DNA of 64,000 nt, from the NCBI GenBank assembly GCA_001664505.1, contig CP011806.1, positions 1,579,528-1,643,527 of the forward strand, in the 5' to 3' direction. Positions 9,455 through 17,459 of the stretch are shown here, in pieces; the first letter of the stretch is position 1; every line of letters starts with the position of its first letter. This DNA is from Acidobacteria bacterium Mor1. GTDB taxonomy: Bacteria > Acidobacteriota > Polarisedimenticolia > Polarisedimenticolales > Polarisedimenticolaceae. The notes under the pieces are model-generated. The model made no database searches and was not told the DNA's origin. It saw only the letters and a list, made by a program, of their open reading frames with translations. The translations under genes were made by a program, and so were the position numbers.

Positions 9455-11437
9455 ATGAGTCAGCCGAGAGAGCAGACCCTGTTCGGACACCCGACAGGGC
9501 TGTACACGCTGTTCTTCGCCGAGATGTGGGAGCGCTTCTCCTACTACGGCATGCGCGCCCTGCTGGTCTTCTACATGACCAAGGGCTTCCTCGGCTACGG
9601 CGACTCCGACGCATACGGGGTCTACGGCGCCTACACCGCGCTGGTGTACATGACGCCGTTCTTCGGCGGCATGATCGCCGACCGTATCCTCGGGCCCCGC
9701 AAGGCGGTGATCCTCGGTGGCCTGCTGATGGCGGCCGGCCACCTGGTGATGACCTTCGAGAACGAGATCCTATTCTTCACGGCCCTGGCGCTGTTGATCG
9801 CGGGCAACGGCTTCTTCAAGCCCAACATCTCGACGATGGTCGGCTCGCTCTACCGTCCCGAAGAGAAAAACAAGAAGGACGGCGGGTTCACGATCTTCTA
9901 CATCGGGATCAACCTGGGTGCGGCGCTGGCTCCCCTGCTCTGCGGTTACGTCGGCGAGACCTATGGCTGGCACTGGGGCTTCGGCCTGGCGACCCTGGGC
10001 ATGCTGATCGGGGTGGCGATCTTCGTCGCGCCGACGGTAATCACCCAGGCATTGATCGGTGGCGGCGCCCTCGCCACTTCGATAGCACTGATCTACTTCA
10101 GCCCGGACAACCCCTACGCCACCGCCTTCAACTGGTTCATCGCCATCGCCCTGGTAATCTCCGGCGCCATCGCCACCATGGCCCTCCAGCGAGGCGGCCT
10201 GCCCCGGGACATCGGCCTTCCGCCGGATCCGGAAGGGCTCAAGGCGCCCTCGCTCGGCGGCCTCAGCCGAGAACTCACGGTCTACGTCGGTTCGCTGCTG
10301 TCGGTTCCGGTGTTCCTGCTGCTGGTCTCGGGGTTCTCTCCCTTCACCGGCGACGGCGAATCACTGCGAATCATTCCCGAGTCCACCGTGGCCAACCTGC
10401 AGGCTTCTTCCAGCGCCCTGACCCAGGTGCTCGCGGTGTTCGTCGGCGAGATCGCCAAACCGGCGGGCTTGATCCTGACCCTGTCGGGACTGATCGCCTT
10501 CGTCTACCTGATGGGGCAGGCCTTCAAGCAGCCGCGGGTCTCCCGCAACCGCATGTTCGTGGCCATGACCCTGATTTTCTTCTCCGTGCTGTTCTGGTCG
10601 TTCTTCGAGCAGGCCGGCAGCTCGCTGAACAACTTCGCAGACCGCAACGTCGACCGCGTGGCGGCCGAGCGGGTGATCGGCGAGAGCGAGGTCGGGCAGA
10701 CGATCCGCATCCAGCCGACCCAGGCCCAGCTCGGGTATCAGAACGGCGGCGTGGTGTTCACCATGGATACGCTGACCGAGCTACGCGAGGACAACGAGGC
10801 TCCGGACTTCGAGATCGACTGGACCGTATCCGCCGACAACGTCGGCATGATGATCGCCGAGCGGAACAGCGAGATTCCGGCGAGTATCTTCCAGGCGGTC
10901 AACCCGACCTTCATCCTGCTCTACGGCCTGTTCTTCACCGCCGTCTGGGCCTTCCTGGCCAGGATGAACATGGAGCCGAGCACCCCCTACAAGTTCGCCC
11001 TGGGTCTCCTGCAGCTTGCCCTCGGCTTCGCGGCGTTGTGGTACGGCGCCCAGCAGGCGGACGAGCGAGGCATGGTCGGCGTGATGTGGCTCGTGCTCGG
11101 TTACATGCTGCACACCACCGGAGAGCTCTGCCTGTCCCCGGTCGGCCTGTCGATGATCACCAAGCTCTCGCCCAGGGTGTTGGTCAGCACCCTGATGGGC
11201 ACCTGGTTCCTCGCCACCGCGTTCGCCCAGTATCTGGCCGCGATCATCAGCCAGTTCACCGGCGTCTCAGAAGGAGGCGAGGAAGCGGGCATTCCGGTCC
11301 CCATCGAGACGGTTAATGTCTACGGGGACGTGTTCGGCCAGATCGCCATCGTCGGAATCGTTTCGGCGGTGATCTGCTTCATCCTGGCGCCGCTGCTCAG
11401 CCGCGGCATGCACCAGGACGACCCCACCGAGTACTAG
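9455..11437 (+). CDS. POT/PTR family proton-dependent oligopeptide transporter
   Basis: This 660-residue major facilitator protein imports di- or tripeptides with protons. The signature ExxERFxYYG is complete (EMWERFSYYG, residues 23-32) and GNGFFKPNIS provides the second POT signature. About 12-14 membrane helices are visible. A long extramembrane insertion (bases about 10640-10880) follows the FEQAGSSLNNFADR motif; similar loops occur in POT transporters of Acidobacteriota and Bacteroidetes. The ATG at 9455 has GAGGAGAG about 5 bases upstream and places the signature at the usual position. With two peptidases just upstream, it fits a peptide-scavenging theme. Confidence 0.95.
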   Translation: MSQPREQTLFGHPTGLYTLFFAEMWERFSYYGMRALLVFYMTKGFLGYGDSDAYGVYGAYTALVYMTPFFGGMIADRILGPRKAVILGGLLMAAGHLVMTFENEILFFTALALLIAGNGFFKPNISTMVGSLYRPEEKNKKDGGFTIFYIGINLGAALAPLLCGYVGETYGWHWGFGLATLGMLIGVAIFVAPTVITQALIGGGALATSIALIYFSPDNPYATAFNWFIAIALVISGAIATMALQRGGLPRDIGLPPDPEGLKAPSLGGLSRELTVYVGSLLSVPVFLLLVSGFSPFTGDGESLRIIPESTVANLQASSSALTQVLAVFVGEIAKPAGLILTLSGLIAFVYLMGQAFKQPRVSRNRMFVAMTLIFFSVLFWSFFEQAGSSLNNFADRNVDRVAAERVIGESEVGQTIRIQPTQAQLGYQNGGVVFTMDTLTELREDNEAPDFEIDWTVSADNVGMMIAERNSEIPASIFQAVNPTFILLYGLFFTAVWAFLARMNMEPSTPYKFALGLLQLALGFAALWYGAQQADERGMVGVMWLVLGYMLHTTGELCLSPVGLSMITKLSPRVLVSTLMGTWFLATAFAQYLAAIISQFTGVSEGGEEAGIPVPIETVNVYGDVFGQIAIVGIVSAVICFILAPLLSRGMHQDDPTEY

Positions 11438-11464
11438 GGCCCGAGACCCGGAAAACCAAGAAAA

Positions 11465-11502
11465 CGGAAGGGAGCCCGGCTTCCCGGCCCGGCCCCCTTC
11501 CG
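11465..11502 (+). terminator. Hairpin terminator after the POT transporter gene
   Basis: CGGAAGGGAGCC (11465-11476) pairs with GGCCCCCTTCCG (11491-11502) with one mismatch around a 14-base loop, and GCGGTTCTT follows. It lies 28 bases after the stop codon. The T-run is poor, as is common in high-GC genomes. Confidence 0.55.
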
Positions 11503-11607
11503 GCGGTTCTTGACGGCGGCCGCTCGTCAAATTCTGCCCACTTTGTCGGGGCCCGGGCTCCAGGGTTCAAAAACAAGGGCAAACTTTTCTCCGAGGGGGT
11601 CGAAACC

Positions 11608-11613
11608 TATATT
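11608..11613 (+). promoter_or_regulatory. -10 element TATATT upstream of wecB
   Basis: TATATT ends 8 bases before the wecB ATG, giving an expected start site about two bases before the start codon. A Shine-Dalgarno motif is absent, so the mRNA is probably leaderless or nearly so. The candidate -35 (TTTTCT at 11585-11590, spacer 17) is weak. Confidence 0.4.
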
Positions 11614-11621
11614 CGGCCTGG

Positions 11622-12749
11622 ATGAACCCCCTCATCCTGACCGTCTTCGGGACCCGCCCCGAACTGATCAAGCTCGCCCCGGTCATCCGGGAGCTCGAGG
11701 CCCATCCGGGCCTGGGCTCGATGGCCGTCTCCACCTCCCAGCACACCGACCTGCTGGAGCCCTTTCTGCGCACCTTCGAGATCGGGGTCGACCACGATCT
11801 CCAGGTGATGACCCCGGGGCAGAGCCCCGCCCAGGTCACCGCCCGGGTGCTCGAGCGGCTCTCGGCGCTGCTGACCCGGGTCCGCCCGGCGATGATGCTG
11901 GTCCAGGGAGACACCGCCTCGGCCATGGCCGCGGCCCTCGCAGGCTTCTACGCCGGCGTACCGGTCGGGCATGTCGAAGCCGGACTGCGCACCGAGGAAC
12001 TGCACAACCCCTTCCCCGAAGAGATGCACCGGCGGGTGGTCGGCCGGGTGGCCGCGCTGCACTTCGCCGCGACCAAGGGGAATCGGGACAACCTGCTGGC
12101 CGAGGGCATCGAGCCCCAGCAGATCCACCTGACCGGCAACCCGGTGGTGGACGCCCTCAAGACGACCCTGGCGACCCACTCCCCCAGCAGCAGCCTGGCC
12201 CGGCTGCTTCAGGAGGTGGGCGACCGCAGGCTACTGGTCTTGACCACGCACCGCCGCGAGTCCTTCGGCGACACCATGCGCCGCAATCTCGAGGTGCTGC
12301 GAGACACCCTCGACCGGCGGGACGACATCGGCCTGGTCTTTCCGGTGCATCCCAACCCGGCGGTCCAGACCGTTTCCCGGGAAATCCTGGGCGAGCGGAC
12401 CGACACCTGGCTCGTTCCGCCGATGGACTACCCGGATTTCGTGCACCTGCTGTCCCGAGCCTGGATGGTGCTGTCGGATTCCGGCGGCATCCAGGAAGAG
12501 GTCCCGAGCCTTGGGCGGCCGCTGCTGATCCTGCGCTCGAACACCGAACGCCCCGAGGTGGTGAATTCCGGCTTCGGCCGGCTGGTCGGCGACGACCCGG
12601 CTCACCTGGCCCGGGCGCTCCAGATGCATCTGGATGATTCCTCCTGGGTCGACTCGGTCGCCCAGGCCCGGAACCCCTTCGGCGACGGCCGCGCGGCCGA
12701 ACGCATCGCCGGCCTGATCGCCGAACACCTGGAGCGTCTCGCCGCATGA
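11622..12749 (+). CDS. wecB: UDP-N-acetylglucosamine 2-epimerase (non-hydrolysing)
   Basis: The 375-residue cytosolic enzyme interconverts UDP-GlcNAc and UDP-ManNAc for polysaccharide synthesis. The N-terminus FGTRPELIKLAP is diagnostic. The conserved acidic residues of the family are seen as Asp97 (QGDT), Glu119 (HVEAGLR) and Glu134 (FPEEMHRR). LTTHRRE carries the conserved His, and DSGGIQEE binds UDP. The length matches the family. Its stop overlaps the start of the polysaccharide deacetylase gene (ATGA), so the two are translationally coupled and probably serve one cell-surface glycan pathway, although no glycosyltransferases are nearby. Confidence 0.95.
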   Translation: MNPLILTVFGTRPELIKLAPVIRELEAHPGLGSMAVSTSQHTDLLEPFLRTFEIGVDHDLQVMTPGQSPAQVTARVLERLSALLTRVRPAMMLVQGDTASAMAAALAGFYAGVPVGHVEAGLRTEELHNPFPEEMHRRVVGRVAALHFAATKGNRDNLLAEGIEPQQIHLTGNPVVDALKTTLATHSPSSSLARLLQEVGDRRLLVLTTHRRESFGDTMRRNLEVLRDTLDRRDDIGLVFPVHPNPAVQTVSREILGERTDTWLVPPMDYPDFVHLLSRAWMVLSDSGGIQEEVPSLGRPLLILRSNTERPEVVNSGFGRLVGDDPAHLARALQMHLDDSSWVDSVAQARNPFGDGRAAERIAGLIAEHLERLAA

Positions 12750-13750
12750 ACACCGCAAGCCTCTCCCTGGACCTGGATAACCTGTGGTCCTACATGAAGA
12801 CCCACGGGGACGCCGGCTGGGAACGCTACCCGAGCTACCTGGATCGGATGGTGCCGCTGGCGCTGCGCTGCCTGGAAGAACGGGACCTTCAGATCACCTT
12901 CTTCATCGTCGGCCTCGACGCCAGCCTGGCGCAGAACCATCAGGCGCTGCGCTCGATCGTCGAGGCGGGCCACGAGGTGGGGAACCACTCGTTCCATCAC
13001 GAGCCGTGGCTTCATCTCTACGACGACAGCCGCCTCGAAGATGAACTCTCGCGAGCCGAGAACGCCATCGTCACCGCCACCGGCGTTCGGCCCGACGGTT
13101 TCCGCGGACCGGGGTTCTCGCTTTCGGAGACGACCCTGCGGGTACTGGCCCGCCGGGGCTACCGCTACGACGCCAGCACCTTCCCGACTTACCTCGGTCC
13201 CCTGGCCCGGGCCTATTACTTCTGGACCGCCAAGCTGGACGCCGAGGAGAAGAAGCGCCGGGCCAAGTTGTTCGGCTCGGTGAAAGACGGCCTGCGGCCG
13301 CTCAAGCCCTATCGCTGGGAGCTGGGCGAACGGCGCATGCTCGAGATCCCGGTGACGACCATGCCGGTCAGCAAGGCACCGTTTCACGTCAGCTACCTGC
13401 TGTTCCTCTCGATGCGCTCGCATCTTGCCGCCTGCGCCTACTTCCGGCTGGCTCTCGGCATGTGCAGGCTGACCGGGGTGCAGCCGTCGCTGTTGCTGCA
13501 CCCCCTGGACTTCCTCGGCGGCGACGATTGCCCGGAGCTGGCGTTCTTCCCGGCGATGGGGGTCGACGGCGAGGCCAAGCGGCGCTGGACCGGCGACTAC
13601 CTGGACATCTACCGCAAGGCGTTCCACGTGGTCCCGATGGGTAAACACGCAGACCTGCTGGCGGACGCCAGCCTGCCGCTGCGCAAACCGGACTTTCCCC
13701 GGGAAGACGAGACCGCCACCCCGCCGACGGAGCCGGCGCCGCAAACCTGA
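12746..13750 (+). CDS. Polysaccharide deacetylase family protein
   Basis: This 334-residue protein has a NodB-type domain, which removes acetyl groups from N-acetylated sugars. The first motif is LDLDN (Asp9, Asp11) rather than the classic FDDG, as in the DVxD-type subgroup. The second, HSFHH (His81, His85), fits HSxxH, and GFRGPGFS near residue 115 carries the motif-3 Arg. ITFFIVG and YRYDAST are further landmarks. The C-terminal half has a partner-like extension ending in a Pro/Thr-rich tail. There is no signal peptide, so it probably acts in the cytosol or on lipid-linked or nucleotide sugars, which fits its coupling to wecB. Confidence 0.87.
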   Translation: MNTASLSLDLDNLWSYMKTHGDAGWERYPSYLDRMVPLALRCLEERDLQITFFIVGLDASLAQNHQALRSIVEAGHEVGNHSFHHEPWLHLYDDSRLEDELSRAENAIVTATGVRPDGFRGPGFSLSETTLRVLARRGYRYDASTFPTYLGPLARAYYFWTAKLDAEEKKRRAKLFGSVKDGLRPLKPYRWELGERRMLEIPVTTMPVSKAPFHVSYLLFLSMRSHLAACAYFRLALGMCRLTGVQPSLLLHPLDFLGGDDCPELAFFPAMGVDGEAKRRWTGDYLDIYRKAFHVVPMGKHADLLADASLPLRKPDFPREDETATPPTEPAPQT

Positions 13751-13785
13751 CTTGTGGGGAGGCGGCAACGACCGCCGGACCTGGA

Positions 13786-14229
13786 TCAGCCGCCGTGGCG
13801 GCCCTTGCCGTTCTGGATGCGGTAGAAGAGCCCGGTCGGATCGTCTTCCAGAAGTTCGAGCTTGCCCACTACCGTGACCCGGCCGGCGCTGTACTCCAGC
13901 GCGCCGTCGAGCTTGATCTCGACCACCGACTCCGGACCGAAATCCACGCAGAAGGTGCAGCCGGCCATCGGGATCCCGGTCAGCAGGAAGTGACTCTGGT
14001 TTTCCGAGGCCTCGTCCAGAGGAAACATGAACCCGGTGATGGTGACCGTGGTGTCCTTGAGGGCCAGCGCCTCTTCGGGCCAGGCGATCTCGTACTCATC
14101 GCCGCCGTCGCCGACAGGCACCCACTGCACCGACGTAAGCGAATCCCAGGGGACCTTGTCGCCGGCCACGGCGGGGACCGCCGCGAACAGCAGGCAGAGG
14201 GTCAGCAGCAGGGAAACAGCTCGGGACAT
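13786..14229 (-). CDS. DUF3299 secreted protein, last gene of the zinc ABC operon
   Basis: The 147-residue protein starts at an ATG with GGAGG just upstream and has a signal peptide (about residues 1-22, ending AVA). The sequence GFMFPLDEASENQSHFLLT, then a Cys-x2-Cys pair (Cys91 and Cys94 in AGCTFCVDFGP), is characteristic of DUF3299. The two Cys and the mature N-terminus suggest a periplasmic metal-binding or redox protein. Family function is not established. As I recall, DUF3299 proteins lie beside a LolD/FtsX-type ABC transporter in the zinc-regulated PA4063-PA4066 region of Pseudomonas aeruginosa, which matches the order here. The gene is last in the zur-znuA-ABC operon, 32 bases after the permease. 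Confidence 0.75.
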   Translation of the reverse strand: MSRAVSLLLTLCLLFAAVPAVAGDKVPWDSLTSVQWVPVGDGGDEYEIAWPEEALALKDTTVTITGFMFPLDEASENQSHFLLTGIPMAGCTFCVDFGPESVVEIKLDGALEYSAGRVTVVGKLELLEDDPTGLFYRIQNGKGRHGG

Positions 14230-14230
14230 C

Positions 14231-14257
14231 CGGGTACCTCCACGCAAGGGGTACCCG
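14231..14257 (-). promoter_or_regulatory. Intercistronic hairpin overlapping the DUF3299 ribosome site
   Basis: CGGGTACC (14231-14238) and GGTACCCG (14250-14257) form a perfect 8-base-pair stem with an 11-base loop. The GGAGG ribosome site of the DUF3299 gene (plus 14237-14241, read on minus) lies partly in the stem. The hairpin could lower or regulate translation of the last gene, or protect the mRNA end. Confidence 0.5.
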
Positions 14258-14261
14258 AACC

Positions 14262-15485
14262 TTAACCTCGGGTCAGAGTTCGCGCAATATCGGTGCGGTA
14301 GGCCTGGATCGCGGGGATCAGCGCCGCGACCACACCGACCGCCGGCGCCAGCAGCACCAGCCACAGCTCCCGCGGGACCCAGAGCGCCCCGGTCAGCTCC
14401 ATTTGCCGGGCTTCCCGGGTCCAGCCGCCGAGGATCTCGGTGGCCAGGTGGCCCAGGGCCATACCCAAGAGGGTCCCCGCCAGGGCCAGGAGCAACCCCT
14501 CGAGCAGCACGTGGATCATCAGCCTGGCCCGGGAGGCGCCGAGGGTGCGCATGATCGCCAGGTCGTAGCGCCGGGAGCGCAGGGCGTTGTAGAGCGAGAT
14601 GAACAGGCTGAGCGCCGCGGTCAGGATCAGGATGCCGCCGAAGGCGCGGATCGCATCGAGGCCGACGCCGAGCAGCGAGAACATCCGCACCGTCTCCTTG
14701 GCCGGCGAGGCCGCCTGCATCGAGGTGTTGTTGTTGACGTAGGGGGGCAGCATCGCGGCGGCCAGAGGCGAGTCGGCGATCAGCAGCGCCGTCAGCTCCC
14801 TTCCTGGGGCCTTCATCTTCGGCATCTTCGTGCCCGGCTTCAGCTGGATCTTCGGTTTCTTCTCTTCGGGCTTCTCGTGGACCGCCCAGACCGTTTCCAC
14901 CGAGGTCAGCAGCACCCGGTCGATCACGCTGCCGGTCGGCTTCAGGATGCCGACGATGCGCAGGTGTTTGTGATCATGGTGATCCCCCTCGCCATGGAGG
15001 CCGTGGGCGCTGAAGATCTCGTCGCCGATCCCCAGGCCGGTCTCGGCGGCGACCCTGGAGCCGAGGACGATCTGCTCGATGCCGTCCCAGAACCCGCCCT
15101 CCGCCAGCTCGGCGCCGTAGAGATCCGCGTAGCCCGGTTCGGTGCCGACGATGCGGAACCCGCGGTAGCTGTCTCCCAGCGCCATGGGCACCGAGGTGAT
15201 CACCCCGTGCATCTCTCGGATCTTCTCCGCCTCTTCCAACGGGATGTTCCCGGTGGGCGTGTCCATGTGGTAGACCGCCGAGAGAATCAGCTGGATCGGG
15301 CTGCCCTTGGCGCCGATGACCACGTTGACCCCACCGGAGTTGCGCTCGAGGTTCTGGCGGAACTGGTGGCTGAACAGCAGCAGCACCACGATGGTGGCCA
15401 CGCCCAGCGCCAGCAGCAGCGTGTTGAGCAGCGTCTCCAGCGGACGGCGCCGGATGTACGAGAAGCTGAGTTCGGCCAGGTTCAT
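14262..15485 (-). CDS. FtsX/MacB-like ABC permease with a His-rich loop
   Basis: The 407-residue protein has one N-terminal membrane helix (about 17-39), a large periplasmic domain (40-275) and three C-terminal helices (about 280-305, 325-350, 370-400), the layout of FtsX-type permeases in LolCDE and MacB systems. LRSRRYDLAIMRTLGASR before the last helices is a family hallmark. Residues 161-174 (HGLHGEGDHHDHKH) in the periplasmic domain hold seven His and suggest metal binding. Such permeases do not pump substrate through a channel but drive periplasmic proteins or lipid transfer. Its start overlaps the ATPase stop (ATGA). The neighbours ZnuA and Zur imply a role under zinc limitation. Confidence 0.85.
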   Translation of the reverse strand: MNLAELSFSYIRRRPLETLLNTLLLALGVATIVVLLLFSHQFRQNLERNSGGVNVVIGAKGSPIQLILSAVYHMDTPTGNIPLEEAEKIREMHGVITSVPMALGDSYRGFRIVGTEPGYADLYGAELAEGGFWDGIEQIVLGSRVAAETGLGIGDEIFSAHGLHGEGDHHDHKHLRIVGILKPTGSVIDRVLLTSVETVWAVHEKPEEKKPKIQLKPGTKMPKMKAPGRELTALLIADSPLAAAMLPPYVNNNTSMQAASPAKETVRMFSLLGVGLDAIRAFGGILILTAALSLFISLYNALRSRRYDLAIMRTLGASRARLMIHVLLEGLLLALAGTLLGMALGHLATEILGGWTREARQMELTGALWVPRELWLVLLAPAVGVVAALIPAIQAYRTDIARTLTRG

Positions 15486-16111
15486 CCCAGATTCACCCGG
15501 CGCTCGAAGCGCTCCTTGACCCGGGTGTCGTGGGTCGCCACCACCAGGGTCGCGCCGCAGGCCTCGGCCTGGCCGAACAGCAGATCCAGCACCTGGCCGC
15601 TGCGCACGTCGTCGAGGCTCGCCGTCGGCTCGTCGGCCAGGATCAGCTTCGGTTCGTTGATCACCGCCCGGGCCAGGGTGACCCGCTGCTGCTCACCGAC
15701 CGAGAGTTCGCTCGGGTAGCGCCCCGCCTTGTCCCGCAGATCGAGCCGGGCGAGCACCGCGTCGGCGACGGCGCCGTCCTGAGACATCCCGGCCATGTAG
15801 CGGGCCAGGAGCAGGTTCTGCTTCACGGTGAGAGTCGCCAGCAGGTGCATCTGCTGGAATACGATTCCGATGTGGCGGCCACGGAAACGGTCGATCTCGC
15901 CGGCACCGATGGAGAGCAGGTCCCGGCCGGCAATCTCGACCTTGCCGGCACTGGGTCGCAGCAACGCCCCGAGAATGTGGAGCAGGGTCGTCTTGCCGCT
16001 GCCCGACAGGCCGAGCACCAGCAGATGCTCCCCCTGCCGCGCCTCGAGAGCGTCCAGCTGCAGCACCGCCTGTCCGTCGTAGCGATGTTCGATCTGACTC
16101 AGGGCAAACAA
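15482..16111 (-). CDS. LolD/MacB-type ABC transporter ATPase
   Basis: This 209-residue nucleotide-binding subunit powers the adjacent permease at the inner membrane. Walker A is GLSGSGKTT (34-42), the signature is LSVGEQQR (136-143) and Walker B with catalytic Glu is LILADEPT (156-163); the switch His is in VVATHD. The start is TTG with AGGAG about 10 bases upstream. The length is typical of LolD-like ATPases, somewhat short. It lies 13 bases after znuA and overlaps the permease gene by four bases. Confidence 0.92.
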   Translation of the reverse strand: MFALSQIEHRYDGQAVLQLDALEARQGEHLLVLGLSGSGKTTLLHILGALLRPSAGKVEIAGRDLLSIGAGEIDRFRGRHIGIVFQQMHLLATLTVKQNLLLARYMAGMSQDGAVADAVLARLDLRDKAGRYPSELSVGEQQRVTLARAVINEPKLILADEPTASLDDVRSGQVLDLLFGQAEACGATLVVATHDTRVKERFERRVNLG

Positions 16112-16124
16112 GGCTGCGCGGCTC

Positions 16125-16982
16125 CTAGAAGGACTCGATCAGGCGGTCGACCACCTGGGGCAGGTTTTCACTCCAGTCCCGGGCCAGCGGGTCGATGGCC
16201 ACCACCTCGCCACCGATATCCTGGGCCACGACCCGCGCGCTGTGTTCGACCATCTGAGGCTGTACGAACACCGTGCGCAGTTGTTCGCTGCGGGCCAACT
16301 CCACCAGTTCCGCAAGCTGCTTGGGGCTGGGCTCCTTCTCCCCTTCCTCGATGGCGGTCTGGATCAGACCGTAGCGGTCGGCCAGATAGCCCCAGGCGGG
16401 GTGGAAGACCAGGAAGCGGCGGCCACGATAGGGCTCGAGTTTGGCCTCGAGCTCTCGGTCGAGGCGGTCGATCTCTTCTAGTACGGCTTCGAGGTTGGTC
16501 GTGAACTCGTCGGCGTGTTCGGGCAAGGCCCGCATCAACGCGTCGCCGCTGCGCCTGGCCAGGGTTGCCGCCGCCCGGGGCGAGACCCACACATGGGGAT
16601 CGTGGTGGTGAAACTCCACCCCTTGGCAGCCGGTGACGATCTCCATGTCGGGATTGGCCGCGACGAAGCGATCATGCCAATCCCCCTCGAAGACCAGGTC
16701 GGGATGGCCGATCTTGATCCAGGCGACCGCCGCCGAGACTTCCTTCATCTGCGCCATGCTCGGCTCGAAGGTGTGGGGGTTCCCCCCAGGCGGGATCATT
16801 ACCTCCACGTCGACCCGGTCGCCGGCGATGCGCTCGACGAAGAACGCCTGGGGTTCGACGGAGACGACGACCACCGGCCGGGTCTCGACGCTGCCGCAGC
16901 CGGCGAGCAGGAGCGCCGCAAACACCGCGGCCACGGTGAGGCACGCCCTGGTGCTGAAGCGCTCAGCCTGCACAGCGATCAC
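16125..16982 (-). CDS. znuA: Zinc/manganese ABC transporter substrate-binding lipoprotein
   Basis: The 285-residue cluster A-I binding protein captures Zn(II), or Mn(II), in the periplasm. A lipobox LLAGC with Cys29 indicates lipid anchoring. Likely ligands are His70 (NPHTFEPS), His130 (HDPHVWVSP), His194 (FHPAWGY) and Asp264 (AIDPLARDW). A three-His patch at 125-127 precedes the second ligand, but the long His-rich loop of many ZnuA proteins is missing. The start is GTG 16982, overlapping the end of the Fur-family gene by 20 bases; GTG 16973 is an alternative. No ZnuB or ZnuC lies beside it, but both are about 7 kb away on the same strand. Confidence 0.9.
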   Translation of the reverse strand: MIAVQAERFSTRACLTVAAVFAALLLAGCGSVETRPVVVVSVEPQAFFVERIAGDRVDVEVMIPPGGNPHTFEPSMAQMKEVSAAVAWIKIGHPDLVFEGDWHDRFVAANPDMEIVTGCQGVEFHHHDPHVWVSPRAAATLARRSGDALMRALPEHADEFTTNLEAVLEEIDRLDRELEAKLEPYRGRRFLVFHPAWGYLADRYGLIQTAIEEGEKEPSPKQLAELVELARSEQLRTVFVQPQMVEHSARVVAQDIGGEVVAIDPLARDWSENLPQVVDRLIESF

Positions 16983-17334
16983 ACCGGCCGTAGAGCACGA
17001 TCTCGTGGGACTCGAGCTCGAAGCCTTCGGGAGACAATTTGCCGATGGCCCCGGGACAGGCGTCGACGTCGTACACCCGGTCGCAACTGCGGCAATGAAA
17101 ATGATGATGGTGCTGCTTGCCGGCCCGCTCGTAGCGGGCCGGGGCGCCGGGCAGCTCCACCGGGCTCAGGAAGCCGCTGGTCGTCAGGGTCTTGACCGCG
17201 CGGTAGACGGTGGCGATGCCCAGGCCGGGGACCTCCCGGCGGGCCTCACGCAGGATTTCCTGGGGGCTCAGGGGCCGAGCGCTGGCCTCGAAGACCCTTC
17301 GGATCGCATCACGCTGGTTGGTCTGCCGCTGCAT
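16963..17334 (-). CDS. zur: Fur family metalloregulator, probably Zur
   Basis: The 123-residue DNA-binding repressor has a winged helix (recognition region about 38-55, GIATVYRAVKTL) and a dimerisation domain. Metal-site residues are obvious: HHHHFHC (75-81), Cys84, and the pair Cys118 and Cys121, the structural zinc site of many Fur and Zur proteins. It is shorter than typical Fur (about 140-150 residues). It leads the operon zur-znuA-ATPase-permease-DUF3299, so it probably represses zinc acquisition when zinc is sufficient. A near-palindromic box lies nine bases upstream of its ATG, suggesting autoregulation. A Fe or Mn sensor is possible, but the context favours zinc. Confidence 0.85.
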   Translation of the reverse strand: MQRQTNQRDAIRRVFEASARPLSPQEILREARREVPGLGIATVYRAVKTLTTSGFLSPVELPGAPARYERAGKQHHHHFHCRSCDRVYDVDACPGAIGKLSPEGFELESHEIVLYGRCDRCAG

Positions 17335-17342
17335 CGACGGAA

Positions 17343-17358
17343 TGATAATCGATTCTCA
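17343..17358. promoter_or_regulatory. Near-palindromic Fur/Zur-like box upstream of zur
   Basis: TGATAATCGATTCTCA reads as TGANAATCGATTNTCA on both strands, so 14 of 16 positions are symmetric. It resembles Fur-family boxes (TGATAAT arms) and sits nine bases upstream of the zur start, inside the expected promoter. Confidence 0.6.
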
Positions 17359-17382
17359 ATACCGAATCCAGAGCCTCCGGCC

Positions 17383-17428
17383 CCAAAAAAGACGGCGCCC
17401 GGATGGAAGCCGATTCCATCCGGGCGCC
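17383..17428 (-). terminator. Rho-independent terminator after mscS
   Basis: GGCGCCCGGATGGAA (17394-17408) and its exact complement (17414-17428) form a 15-base-pair stem with a 5-base loop. On the minus strand GTC and six T follow (plus 17385-17390 is AAAAAA). It lies 32 bases after the mscS stop and separates it from the zur operon downstream. Confidence 0.92.
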
Positions 17429-17459
17429 TCGGGCCAACGGGGGGTTGACCGATGTTCGC

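Noticed and set aside
13786-14364. 192-residue version of the DUF3299 protein
   Set aside because: The extra N-terminus overlaps the permease gene and lacks a signal peptide; ATG 14229 has GGAGG and a clear signal peptide.
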